Shown: in pieces, positions 22,100-32,971 of the stretch | Numbering within the stretch: position 1 is the stretch's first letter | Layout: each line of letters begins with the position of its first letter | Source: Linnemannia hyalina | Taxonomy: Eukaryota; Mortierellomycota; Mortierellomycetes; Mortierellales; Mortierellaceae | Assembly (NCBI GenBank): GCA_019671135.1 | Contig: JAHRHY010000011.1 | Location: forward strand, 1,116,001-1,180,000 | DNA: 64,000 bases | Direction: 5' to 3' | Position numbers and translations under genes: made by a program | The notes under the pieces: model-generated | Databases searched by the model: none | Seen by the model: the letters and a program-made list of their open reading frames with translations, nothing else | What the model was told of the DNA's origin: nothing

Positions 22100-25000
22100 T
22101 TAGGTCTGTCGTCTACGCTTGCTACGGCGCTCAGGGGATGCCTTGGCCTGGGCTTGCTTCCCCTCTTTCTCACCATCGAACTCGTCTTCATCATCGTCCA
22201 CATCTTCGTCATCCTCTACGCCTTCTTCCTCTGCATCATCCTCGCCTTGACTTGACCCCCCCTCCTGACCACCCTGCTCCTCGTCTTCATCCTCTTCCTC
22301 CTCTTGGTCCTGCTCCTGGGTGTCTTCGTCCATCAAATCTCCTTCCTTCTGAGGATCCGATACTGTCAAGGGGAAATCCATCTCCAGCCGACACTTCTCC
22401 CCCTCGCGCACGTACTCTGCAATCACTGTAATTGTACACGACTTGTCATCTGGCCCTGGGATCCCCCGGAGCTCGCCCTTGTGCCATTTGAGCCATCCTG
22501 GCAACCAAGGACTCGTAAAATCAGCCGTAGGACCTGTTATCGTCAAAACATCAAATAAAAGTCATGTGAGTGTCGAGTCGAAAAGTAGCAAAGAAACCTT
22601 ATCAAAGCAAAAACAGAAGTAAAGTAGGGACAGCCACTTACAAGACATCTGCGCATCCCAGATCCGGGGAGCATAGATGTAGGGGACACCGACACGCGCA
22701 AATTTGATGATTTGACCTGCAATCCGACTGGAGTACTCTCGGAACTCCCACTTGCCCTGCGGCGTCGACGTGACTTCGGCTCCATCGACAGTCTTGATCT
22801 CAGGTGAACCTGCGCCTGATAGACCAGTTGTCGTTGAGCCAGACGTTGCAGTCACGCTTCCAGTGGTGGATGAGGCAGACAAAGCTGAAGAAGGGTCGGG
22901 TCGTTTACGAGCCTCAATGTTCCAGACATGGTTGCCCTTGGACTTTTGCTTCTTGCCGTCCTCATTGAACCGGGAAATATATCGATGTTTCCAGAGATAC
23001 ACCTTCACCTTCCGCAGTGGGAGAATATCCTCTGTCAGTCCCTCGCGGACAAGCGACTCGTGAAAGGCGTTCGTGAAGGCCTGGATACGGAACTTGAAAG
23101 GACGAAAGTCGGTCGACGCTTCTAGCCTCTGCATTTTCTTTGCCATCAGCGGTTGATGACTAGAGGATTGGACGTTGAAAAGGTAAATGAAAGGTTGGAT
23201 GAGATTAGGGCAACTAACTTGAGCAGTACCGATTTGCAAGTGAAATTTGCCGATGACGTGAAAACATACATGGGGTCACCCTTGGAGTCACAGACGTTCA
23301 CTAGGTGGCAAAGAGTACATCACAATGAACACTGTTAGCGTACTTCGGAATGCAAACGACAAATCCAAATCATATTAGTTCAATGGCAGCATCCACCCCA
23401 CTTACAGTCGGAGCAAATCCTCTGTAGAAACTTGAAGAACAGCTCGTCCAGTCGTGCGACTACCTCAGGTTCCAGGGGTGCATGAAACTGAGTCCTTGAT
23501 CCAGTAGCTCCTTCTCCACGACTCGTGTTGCCAGAGGGTGTCTTTGAACCACCTGCGCCAATGTAACTGGTAGACCCGCTTCCAGCACTCCCAATACCTG
23601 GACTTTGCAGCGGTGCATTGTAACCCTGTTGTCCTGGTGCTGGCTGTCCTGATAGTGACCATGATGAGGGAGAGTTCATGGATGAGATGTTGGGGGGGTG
23701 AATGCTTCCAAGCGTAAGATTTCTAGATGCTGTCCCTGATCCTGACCCTGGGGGCCCCGCTCTCGGCGAAACCATCGCTTTGGATTCTCCGCTATTGATC
23801 CTGTGAGGATCCTCATTGTTCAACAGCACTGAGATCTTGCTTTGATGGCTGGCTCCATGCGTCGGTATCACTGGGTACTGCTGAGATGACCGCCGTTGAA
23901 GAGATGGCGGTCTGGGATGACGCCTTTCGTCGCCGACAGGATGTGAAGCGGAATGCGAATACGGCGAGTCCCCCTCCTCCATGTGATGGTGCAAACGTGC
24001 GTGGGAACCGTCTTGGTCGTGAGTCGGCGCTGGGTGATGTTGGTGGTGGGACTCATACCCACCCTGATACAAATGTTGCGAGCGATGAACCCCAGGTTGA
24101 ACCGGAGATGGAGATGTAGGTCCTCCTCCTCCTCCTCCTCCTCCTCCTCCTCCTCCTCCTCCTCCTCCTCCTGCCGCCCCTTTGATTTTGGGTGAAACTT
24201 GGGCATGCGTCGAATACTGATGATGTCCTGGATGACTGTGTGGGCTAGGATACTGCTGCTGCTGCTGCTGGTTTTGGTGTTGATGATGTTGCTGTAGGTG
24301 CTGGGGCTGGTAGTGTTGCTGTTGTTGGTGTTGAGACTGAGGCTGATGCTGGTAATGGTGATTTTCAAACACATGCGGTAATGAGTTTTGGCGCTGGCGT
24401 GGGACGGCAGAGTTGGTTGGCTGTGTCATGTTTCCAGTTGAGCCGCGGTGTGGTGGCGTCACAGGAGCCGGCTCCTGCGCTATTACTGGATGGGACATGG
24501 GGTATCCTCCACTTGGCCTCTCAGGTCCGCCTGTACTTGGTGGATAAACTGGAGTTGGATGGTGGGTCATTGAGGCGCTCGGACGTTTTCGCCCCATCTG
24601 CATATCATTTCCGCCGTGAGGATCAGCGAGATCTGGGTGAAACGGGTGCTGACGCTGCGGTGATGGCTGCATTCGCGGCGAGGTGGCATGCGGATCAGGG
24701 TACAGATCAGGTCCTTGGCCTCGGTATGGATGAGGATATCCTGTTGGGGTTCTAGGGCCTGATCCTCCTACCGGCGATGGTTCTGAAAATGTCGTGTGTC
24801 GCGTTCCAAGGGTTGACGAATCCGGACCTCTGGAGAGTGACTGAAGGTTGCCGGGTTGGTGGTGGTAGGTTAGAGGGCGAGGATGTGGGAATGTGGCAGC
24901 ACGGCCGTGTTCTTGGATTCCTTGTGAGGCGGGCTGACGTTGATATCCGGGCGGAATGGGCTCGCTTTGGCTTCCAGATCTCTAATACGCATGGGGTGTC

Positions 25001-25729
25001 GAGGAATCATATTTCATATTGACACACATTCGTTTTAGTGAGTGGGTGGAAGATATTGCTCGTGTGTCCAAGTGGTTCCCAGAATCGATCGGCGGTGGAG
25101 GTGCAGCAAAGATCGCTCTTGCTGTACATATCAAAGAATACCAACGTCGTTGTAGAAAGAAAACAGGAGGAACCTTAAGACGTTCTGTTAACGATAAGAA
25201 ATAATAATGCAAACCTACCGCATCGTGATGAATGCGCTCCTGTTCAATGGCAAAGATATGGTCTTCGAGCTCCTCTGCCAGGTGCCGGGTCTCCTGTAGG
25301 AAGAAAATGGAATCAGAGATGGCTCCTTGCGAGAAACGTAGCCGTGCGGTTGTAGCTGAGGTAACCAATCTTTTGTAGATTGTCAATACAAGGAAGAGTA
25401 CGACCATACATGAACGGACCAGGCGCAGAAAAGAACAACAACAGAGAGAGAGATGGGCAAAACATAAACCACAATTAATAAACAGAAATACGGGGCTTTT
25501 TTTTTCTTCCTTTTCTTCCCTCCTTCGTTGACCCTTTCTTTTCTTGCATATTACTGCTGCTTGGCATCATTCATTTCTCCGAGAGTCAAGGGTAACGCAA
25601 AGCGGGGTTGACCAAAATGGAGGATGGGGAGAATGTGCATGCATATCTACTTTGATTTGACTTTGATCCATCTCAACAAGTCAATTACCTCTCAAGCTGG
25701 GAGACAAGCCTTTCTTTGTGGGGGTCCAT
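22100..25729 (-). CDS. Conserved fungal protein with coiled coil, poly-Gly, core domain and Ig-like domain
   Basis: Six exons, 25729-25689, 25369-25219, 24981-23406, 23300-23219, 23159-22642 and 22533-22100, give 2802 nt, or 933 aa. Residues 1-64 form a heptad-like helix (HLAEELEDHIFAIEQERIHH). A long Pro/His/Gln-rich region includes an 18-residue Gly run near 335-352. A conserved core (about 575-700) contains LDELFFKFLQRIC, DFRPFKFRIQAFTNAF, LRKVKVYLWKHRYISRFNED and KGNHVWNIEA. I recall similar blocks in ascomycete and basidiomycete proteins of unknown function. Next comes a region resembling a putative-Ig (He_PIG-like) fold (SPWLPGWLKWHKGELRGIPG), then an Asp/Glu-rich stretch and a basic end (ERRSKRRRQ). 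The acidic and basic tails suggest a nuclear protein. The first exon was chosen because it alone completes the frame. Confidence 0.78.
24118..24174 (-). repeat. In-frame (GGA)n microsatellite encoding a poly-Gly run
   Basis: A near-perfect trinucleotide repeat (TCC on the + strand) of about 18 units inside the coding exon. Its length is likely polymorphic. Confidence 0.9.
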
Positions 25730-27629
25730 TGTTGACCAGGCTTTGCTCATAGCACACACAGGAACTAGAACAGGGGGACAGAAATTAGAACGAGGGACAA
25801 CTATTTTGTGTTTTTGTTGGTTTTTTGTTGGTTTTTTGATGGCAGTATGCAGGAAAGGGGAGATGGATGGAAGAGAAGCATTGGGGTTAGGCAACTATAA
25901 AACGGTGTCTGAATGTAATATGCAGCTGGACCAAAGGAGGAAAAAGAAGAATACATTGGGAGAGGTGTAACGGGACATTGTTCCTGCAACCATGGTATGG
26001 TACAGAATGAAAGAAAAAAATGACGAAGAGTGTCCCCCTCTAGCCGTGCTTATGTGCGCTGAGTGAACGAGTCATTTTTTATCGCGTAGTTGAATGTCGG
26101 TTGTGGTGGTAACAGTGGTCGCATCTGTAATTGTTAGTGTTTGTCTCTTTTTTTTTTCTTTGCTGTTGTTGGTCCTCGCCTCCATCTCAATCTGTCGTTC
26201 TATCGACTCTTTGACCCAAGGGACAAACAGCACGAATGAATTGGAAAGGGGTCACGGACCAAAGATCGCCCAAGCACAGCATGTTGTTGTCTCCTTTTGT
26301 TTTTTGTTTCTTCATTAACTGGCCGATAGACTGATGGATGTATGTACCTTGTATTTGACGCCTCGTGAGATAGTTTTTTTTTTATCGGCAAAGGTTAAAA
26401 GCAAAGGGGATTTTCGGTGGCGAGGAAAGGGGAAAGGGGGAGGAAGACAAGATCGGGAGTGGGGTAAGGGAAAGAAAGTTGTGTGAAGGTGGCAAATAAG
26501 GTTCTGGCAGCTTGGGATTTCAAGGGTCTTGGTGGGTATTGTTGGTTGTCGCCTGTTCGTTGGTGGTTGGTAGATATAAGAGGGTGAGTGTGATAGCTAG
26601 CGTGTAAGAGGATGGTGGTTTTTGAAAGTGACCGGTGTGATAGGGGGGATGAGAGAAAGACAAAAAGAGAGAGAGGAAGGAAAGGGGAGAGAAGATAAAA
26701 GGAGAAGAAAAGGAGAAGAAAAAAAAGAAGATAGATAACACGCAAAGGGAGTGAGAGAGAAGGGAATGAAGAGGCAGGCAGGAAAACGGTGTGCAGACGA
26801 CAGGGAAAAAAAAGAAGAGCAAAGTGAGAAAGAAGTACGAGAAATGAGAACAAGGTACAAAAAAAAAAAGAGAAAGGAAGTACGAAAACGAAAACGAAAG
26901 CGCGACGGGTAAAATGAAAACTAAAAAGAAGACAGAGTTCAAAAAGCGTAAAAAAAAATACAGAAAGCAGTTACAGTAGCGACAGGTGGTTGGAATGGTG
27001 AGAGAAGGATTTACAGGGGCGAGAGAAGGAAACAGAAGAGGGTAAAGCTAATTCTCTCGTACTTTTTTTTGGAATTGCTTTTAGTTTTGCTGCCCTTGTC
27101 GTTGCGATGCTGTTGATGTTGCTATTGTTGTTGTTTGTTTTGCTGGTTTGTTTGTTTTGTTTGTTGGCGGTTTACAGCGATGCAAGGGTGTTTGTGGGCA
27201 ATGCGTTCCTTTGTTTGTTGTTTGTCGGTTACAAGGTAGAATAAAAGGGAATAAAAAAACGAGGGGATGTTATGATACAGTCGAACGAGGGCGTGTAGAA
27301 AAACAAGGGTTCGAGCCGTGGAGGATAGAAATCCCGCCGCGGATGAGGAGTTGGAGATGGATTAGGAGGATTGATAGTCAATTAAAGTGAAGTATGGTAC
27401 TAGGACGTTAAGAAAGTAAAAAGAGACGAGAATAAAGAAAAGAAAGAAGAAAGAAGAAGTAAGTGTTCGTTGCCCGCCTTTGCCTTGGATGGTTTAGATG
27501 AGCATGTGCAAGTCCAGGTGAGAAGAAGAGGGACAAGCTGCTGAGCTGACGATGTGCGTACAAGGGACCGTGTATGTTGAATAGGACGACAGTTTAGGAC
27601 GGAGCGTCGATGGTAAATGTGTTGTCGAC

Positions 27630-27690
27630 GGTGGTGGAAGGAGCTTCGAAGGTGGTGGAAGGAGCTTCGAAGGTGGTCGAAGGTGGTTGA
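27630..27690 (+). repeat. Tandem 21-bp repeat with TTCGAA cores
   Basis: Two perfect copies of a 21-bp unit (27630-27650, 27651-27671; GGTGGTGGAAGGAGCTTCGAA) are followed by two shortened copies (GGTGGTCGAA, GGTGGTTGAA). Confidence 0.9.
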
Positions 27691-28128
27691 AAAGAAGTTG
27701 AGAGGAGGAAAGTAAGAGAGGGAGAGAGAAGAAGGATGTGTGAAGATAAGAAAAGAGGAAGGAAAAGAGGAGTGAATGAATGAATAAAAGAATGAGTGAC
27801 TGAATGGATAGATGGATTGGATACGATTGAATGAGAAGAAAATGTTAAAGAAGGGTTAGATTAAAACGACGTTAAGAGAGGAATATAATGAAGGGTAGGT
27901 GAGGAGGAGGAAAGATGGACAGATATGAATAAGGAGGTGAAGAGGTGCAACGACGTAAGGAAGCATAAAAGAAAGAAATAGGGAAACGGGAAGTAGTAGA
28001 AGAACAGGATGTTCGGAGCAATAACGATTAAAAGTGAAAGAGAGAAAAGTGGGTGAGAATTGAGAGTAAAACAAGAAGGAGGAGGGATGGAGAAGGAATT
28101 GAAGTCAAGGAGGGAAGGAAAGGGGAAT

Positions 28129-28130
<2 letters not shown>

Positions 28131-28199
<69 letters not shown>

Positions 28200-28203
28200 A
28201 AAA
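28131..28203 (+). repeat. (AAAG)n microsatellite, about 18 units
   Basis: An uninterrupted tetranucleotide array inside the GA-rich intergenic block. Confidence 0.95.
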
Positions 28204-28644
28204 GGGTATGTACGAATGCGGTGGAGGAAGGAAGGAAGGAAGGGAGCGAAGGTGAGCGAGGAAACAGAAAGTAGGAAGAAGACTGAGGAAAATAAACAAA
28301 GGAAAGAAAAAAGTAAGGGAAGGATCAACAGAAAAAAAGAAAGAAAGAAAGAGTGAAGAAAAAGAGAAAGGGGATAGAAGGGAAGGAAACGAGAAGGGAA
28401 AAGGGAAAAGGGAAGGGAATGGAAGGGTAGGGAAGAGAAGAAAAGAGTGGAAGAGGAAGAAGAAGAAAGAGAAGAAGGAAGGAAGGGAAATAAAAGCAAA
28501 CAGCAAAAAGCAAAACGAAAATACAAAGCCAGCATCGACAAATGGTGCATTAGGTGAGTAGGGGAAGGTGGGGGGAGGGGGGGGGTGGAAAAAGGGGGAG
28601 GACAAACGAAAAAAGAACGACGACAAATGCAACAACCAGTCAAT

Positions 28645-28645
<1 letters not shown>

Positions 28646-28678
<33 letters not shown>
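28646..28678 (+). repeat. Poly-A run of 33
   Basis: A perfect 33-nt A homopolymer in non-coding sequence. No adjacent coding remnant or target-site duplication was recognised. Confidence 0.95.
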
Positions 28679-28680
<2 letters not shown>

Positions 28681-31605
28681 TACAATAGGAACAACAATAA
28701 CAACAGTAACTAAGAAGAAAATACAAGGGCGAACTATGTTATGTGATGGTACATGGTCCATCCCATCCCCCAATCGAAAAGGGCATGCAGCATCCAGACA
28801 GATGGGGTGCACATAAAATAAAATAAAGAGAGACTGTCGCGAATAAAAATTTGCTCCGCTCCTCTCCCTCTCTTCTCACCCTCTCTTCGTCCACCTCTCA
28901 TGGCCAGTTGCATTCTCTTTCGTTCATCCATACACGCTGGCGTTACTTTTCACTCTCACTCTGAAGCTTTCATTTCAGGCCGTTTCTCATCCCAATGCCT
29001 GTTCGCCGCGCGCTTTCTCCACCCTTTACTCAATGTCTCCCGATCGCTTGCAACCATGGCGGCGGATTCGTTCGTTTTTAAATAAAGAGTCAAATGCGTT
29101 CATGCTGGATTGCATATGCGCCGAACAATGGACACCTTAGGCGCCTTCACAATAATGCATCCATGGTGATCGAGGGAGGAACTTTTTTTTTTTTCTTTTC
29201 GGGAGTAAATTGACGCACCATCACTCAAATGTCCCTTCATCCGTTTGCCTTCTCTGTCTCTCTCCCTCCTTCTTTTTCTTTCGTCATCTAGGCTTACTCT
29301 ATTGGTCTTGTGTTTTTTGGAGGGAAAAGAAAGAACTGTTGCTGTGTTGCCCTGCCAACCGATCGTCTCATTGTTTTGTCCCTTTCTCCCTAATCTCTGC
29401 CTCGCCTTTTTCTTACTAACCCTAACCCTCGTCACTCCCTCCACTTTTTTGTTGCGTGCATCCTCCTAACAAGCTGTCCAGTTTTGTCAGTGGTGTCTCT
29501 TTGGCTCCCTCCAACCAGACACACAGGCACAAACACCGACAGAAGCAGAGACAGAGAAACATTAAAATTGAAGAGACACAAACACAGACTAGGAACAACT
29601 TTGTGAGGCAAGCAAACAACTCGATCGTATTTTAAAAAGTACCACCCTTCTTTTTTCCTATTCAATTGAATGAGTAAAGGGAGTAAACAATCATTTAGCT
29701 GCACCCTGAACTATGTTCGTTTATCTACTTCAGGCACGAGGAAGTACAACACCAAACAAGAGCAACATCGACATCAAACATCCAACAACATCCAACAGCA
29801 AAATATCAGCGGCGAAAATCACAACAAAACTGATGCGATAGATCCGATGTGAAAATGTCTAAGCAGCGGAAATAGGGATGGCGAACAAGGGGAAAGGAAG
29901 GGGGAGAGGAAGGGGGAGAGGAGGGAGGAGAGAGCGAGAAGGTGGAGGAGAAAGGAGAAAGGAGAAAGGAAAGGGGGAGTCGGGCGGAGCGCCATACATA
30001 ATGCTACCGAGAGGGAGAGAACAGAGGAGGAGGGGGTACTTCCGTATCTTTGCTCCTATCAGATCGTATCCTTCTCATCGGAGCACTTGACATCACTTGC
30101 CACCACACCCTTTCCTTTCCTTGTAGATTTCCCTCCACTCCATCGAATCATTGTTTCCCGCCCCTTCACTTTTTTTTTCGTCACTCACTTTCCTTTTCTC
30201 TATTCCGACGCGTCGGTTTATTTGACTCTTTTTATTGATCACTTCACGACGCGTCCTCTCATTGGCCAAATCTCTCCTGGTCGTCTTTTCTATTTGATTC
30301 GGGCGAGCACCAAGAAAATGATCGACGACCCTATCAGCCCGATAGGAAAAAAAAGCTGGTATCCGTCAATTATTATCCGCCGTTTTTCCGATTCAACTCA
30401 ATTCGACCGCACTAGTCCCGGTTGCTTACCTCCTTTGAACATGTAGAGAGATACATTTGCACTCAGCTGTTCTACGGATGGGCGAGAGTCAGGACAAAGA
30501 AAAGGGGTAAGGGATCCAGTGGGGACAGGGATAGACGCAAGAACCAAGCAAACAAGCAAAGCAAAAAGGGTTGAGCTGCCTTGTTTTTGAGGGACAGTGT
30601 GGGAGTGGAAAATAAAATCATAGGCGCCAGTGGATTGAACAGAAGGAACAACACATACTCGCACACATATACACAAAGACAACGAGAAAAAAAAAGGACG
30701 AATACCAGTTCATTATTTGCTCTTTCATACCTTCCCTGTCTGGTCCACACACCCTCTCCTCCCTCTCAGTTCTTTTTTGCTCTCTTTTTCCTTTTTCTCC
30801 ACCCAAACAGGTCGTATCTGAGTTTCGAAATGCATACAACAACCAACACACGTCCCCTTCGGACGTTAGTACATATAGAATTCAACGGTCCTTGTTGCCT
30901 CTCTGTGTGCATGTTTTTCCCATATGCTCTTGAGAATTGTTTCTTTTCCATGCTGCGTAGTATTCAAATGCAGGTGAAGAGAGAGATGTGACAATGGATG
31001 GACATGAGAGGAGAATATGAGATAAACAATGAAGAGTGATGGGACAACCCATCGCTTACGCATCTAGTGCATACGAAGGGAAAGGGGAACAGTTTGCAGA
31101 CAATTCTTTTTTCCCCTCCTTTGCCTTGACTGTCCCGTTTGTGTTTTTGTTTTTTGTTTTATTGCTTTTCGTTCGGTTAGTGTTTGTTTGTTTTGTGTTT
31201 TTTCTCTCTGTTCTCTCGTTTTCCCTTCTCTCAGGTCCGTCTTTGATGGCCCGATTTGGGTCGTTTGCATATGATTCGATGTGTATGTCCCCTCCTTTTT
31301 TTTTTCTCCAGTTCGTCTTGGTGCTCTCGCCTGGTTTTTTTTTTCTCTCTCTCTTTGTTTCTTTCGAATCATTCGATTTTTTTCTTTCTATGTTTCTTTC
31401 ATTACCTCAACGGCAGGACAAGATGGGACGGGACAGGGGCAAGAAACCCTTGGACTTAAACTTGGACCCTCCCTCGCCTGGCCTCACCACCCCCATTGCT
31501 CAACAACCCTCTTTGCTCAACCCTCCTTGCTCATCCCTCTTTGCTCATCCCTCTTTTAAAAACCACATTGCGCTAGTAAACATGCACAGCTGCAAGATGG
31601 ATGGC

Positions 31606-31606
<1 letters not shown>

Positions 31607-31640
<34 letters not shown>
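31607..31640 (+). repeat. Poly-T run of 34
   Basis: A perfect 34-nt T homopolymer in the gene-free region. Just upstream (31491-31556) is a diverged short repeat of CTCTTTGCTCA(A/T)CC units. Confidence 0.95.
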
Positions 31641-31641
<1 letters not shown>

Positions 31642-32438
31642 GGCATCTCTAAACAAACACAAACAACCACCATTACACCCTGATTACGGTTTGCAACTGT
31701 GTTCATTCTTTGATCATTGAGGCGTACTGTAGAAGTGAGGTAGGGTAGTCAAGCAGACGGGGCAAAAACCAAAAAGCAATGCCGAAAATTCATGCAAACC
31801 TCTCCCCCCCTCTCTCTCTCTCTCCTTAACCCCCACCAAAGCAACGTATGCAGAATGTTAAAATGGACACAATAGGTTGTACATCAGTCAAACAACAGCA
31901 AACATCAACAACCATACCTAAAAAAACAAGTTCCCGGTTCATTTTTGGTTGTTGTTGTTGTTATGTGGGTTTTGCTGTTTTTGTTCTACTGTTGAATAGA
32001 ATAGAGAGGAGAAAAACAAAAACAAAAAACAAGGATGCAGAGAACGCAAGGACCCGTCAAAGCGTACGTGCATTCTCACTCCCTTCTCTAACTCCTCGGA
32101 CTAACCTCACCAATCGCCCTCACCAATCGCCCTCACCCACTCTCGCCTTCTATCCTTCTGTCTTGCCCTCTCACTCTTTTCTCCCTCTCTTTTTTTTGTC
32201 TCCGCTTCTGTCTGGAGGATAGGTAGATAGTTTGTCCTCCGTGAGCAAAGCAAGCACACCAAAAACTAAAACTAAAACAGCTCTCCTTTCCTTGCACTGT
32301 ACTCTATCGCTATTCTTTCAATTCTGTCCAAATGGCGTAAAAAAAAACACACAGGGATGGAGAGAGAGAGAGCTTTATCCAACTTGCAGTACAACCGGAT
32401 TATCGGCTGATATTGTTTTACTTTTTTTTATTTGTTTG

Positions 32439-32710
32439 TTATGCGGGTATTATGATCGCTGCTGATGCTATAGCTGCTGCAGGTACATTGGTTCCTGAAG
32501 AGACGGTAGACATCCGCCCATCGCCATCATCGCCTGCTATTGTTGCGGTTGCTACTGCTGTTGTTGCTTTTGGTGATGATGCTGTGACTGCGGCTGTGAC
32601 TGGAGATGGGTTGGGAGTGGAGAGGGACAAGGCCGCTCCAGGCATCGCAACGTTATGAAACGGGCCAGTCAAGAGTGTGGATACCTGAGACAGTTGGGAA
32701 GGCGTGTCGT
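32439..32710 (-). other. Possible alternative terminal exon of the bZIP gene
   Basis: A frame open to the TAA near 32439 begins with a Trp/Pro-containing block (CWSGPFDDTPSQLSQ) and then becomes Ala/Thr/Ser-rich. An AG at the start of this block would join it in frame to a donor-like GTAGCA at the bZIP stop. Low-complexity CAG/CAA repeats make the choice of frame ambiguous. Confidence 0.3.
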
Positions 32711-32971
32711 CAAACGGTCCTGACCAACAACTTTTCGTAGCAGTAGCAGTAGTTCCTATTACCCCAGACCTGGTTTGATGACAGAGGAAGAGGAAGAAGG
32801 CATTGTAGTCGATGAGACAGAATTGGAAGGAAAAGAAAATGAAAAAGACAATCCATTGTTTTGAGTGAATGGAATAGTTAAATAAAGGGTCGACATAGAC
32901 GATCGTCTCCCGCGCCTAATTCTTATGCTACCGTCGTCCAACCAGTACATCTGATTAGAGTGGTGGTGGTG

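Larger units (their letters stand above)
25730..32971. other. 7.2-kb gene-free region with strong purine/pyrimidine strand bias
   Basis: I see no convincing gene between the 933-aa protein's start and the end of the bZIP frame. Positions 26395-28560 are extremely GA-rich on the + strand, so CT-rich on the strand of the gene at 25729. Positions 28840-32200 alternate to CT-rich on the +. Long frames here translate to Ser/Phe/Leu or Lys/Glu/Arg low-complexity sequence and are rejected. Listed separately are an AAAG array, a 21-bp tandem, two 33-34 nt homopolymers and a possible 3' exon of the bZIP gene. Confidence 0.6.

Noticed and set aside
27290..27370. GGGTTCGAGCC resembling a tRNA T-arm
   Set aside because: No matching acceptor, D or anticodon stems at the expected distances.
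27861..28643. 260-codon minus-strand frame rich in Phe/Ser/Leu, and its plus-strand Lys/Glu/Arg counterpart (28060-28356)
   Set aside because: Translation of simple CT/GA repeats including the AAAG array; no start context, splice signals or ordered sequence.
31036..31683. 215-codon plus-strand frame
   Set aside because: Phe/Val/Leu-rich product of T/G-rich simple sequence that runs through a 34-nt T homopolymer.
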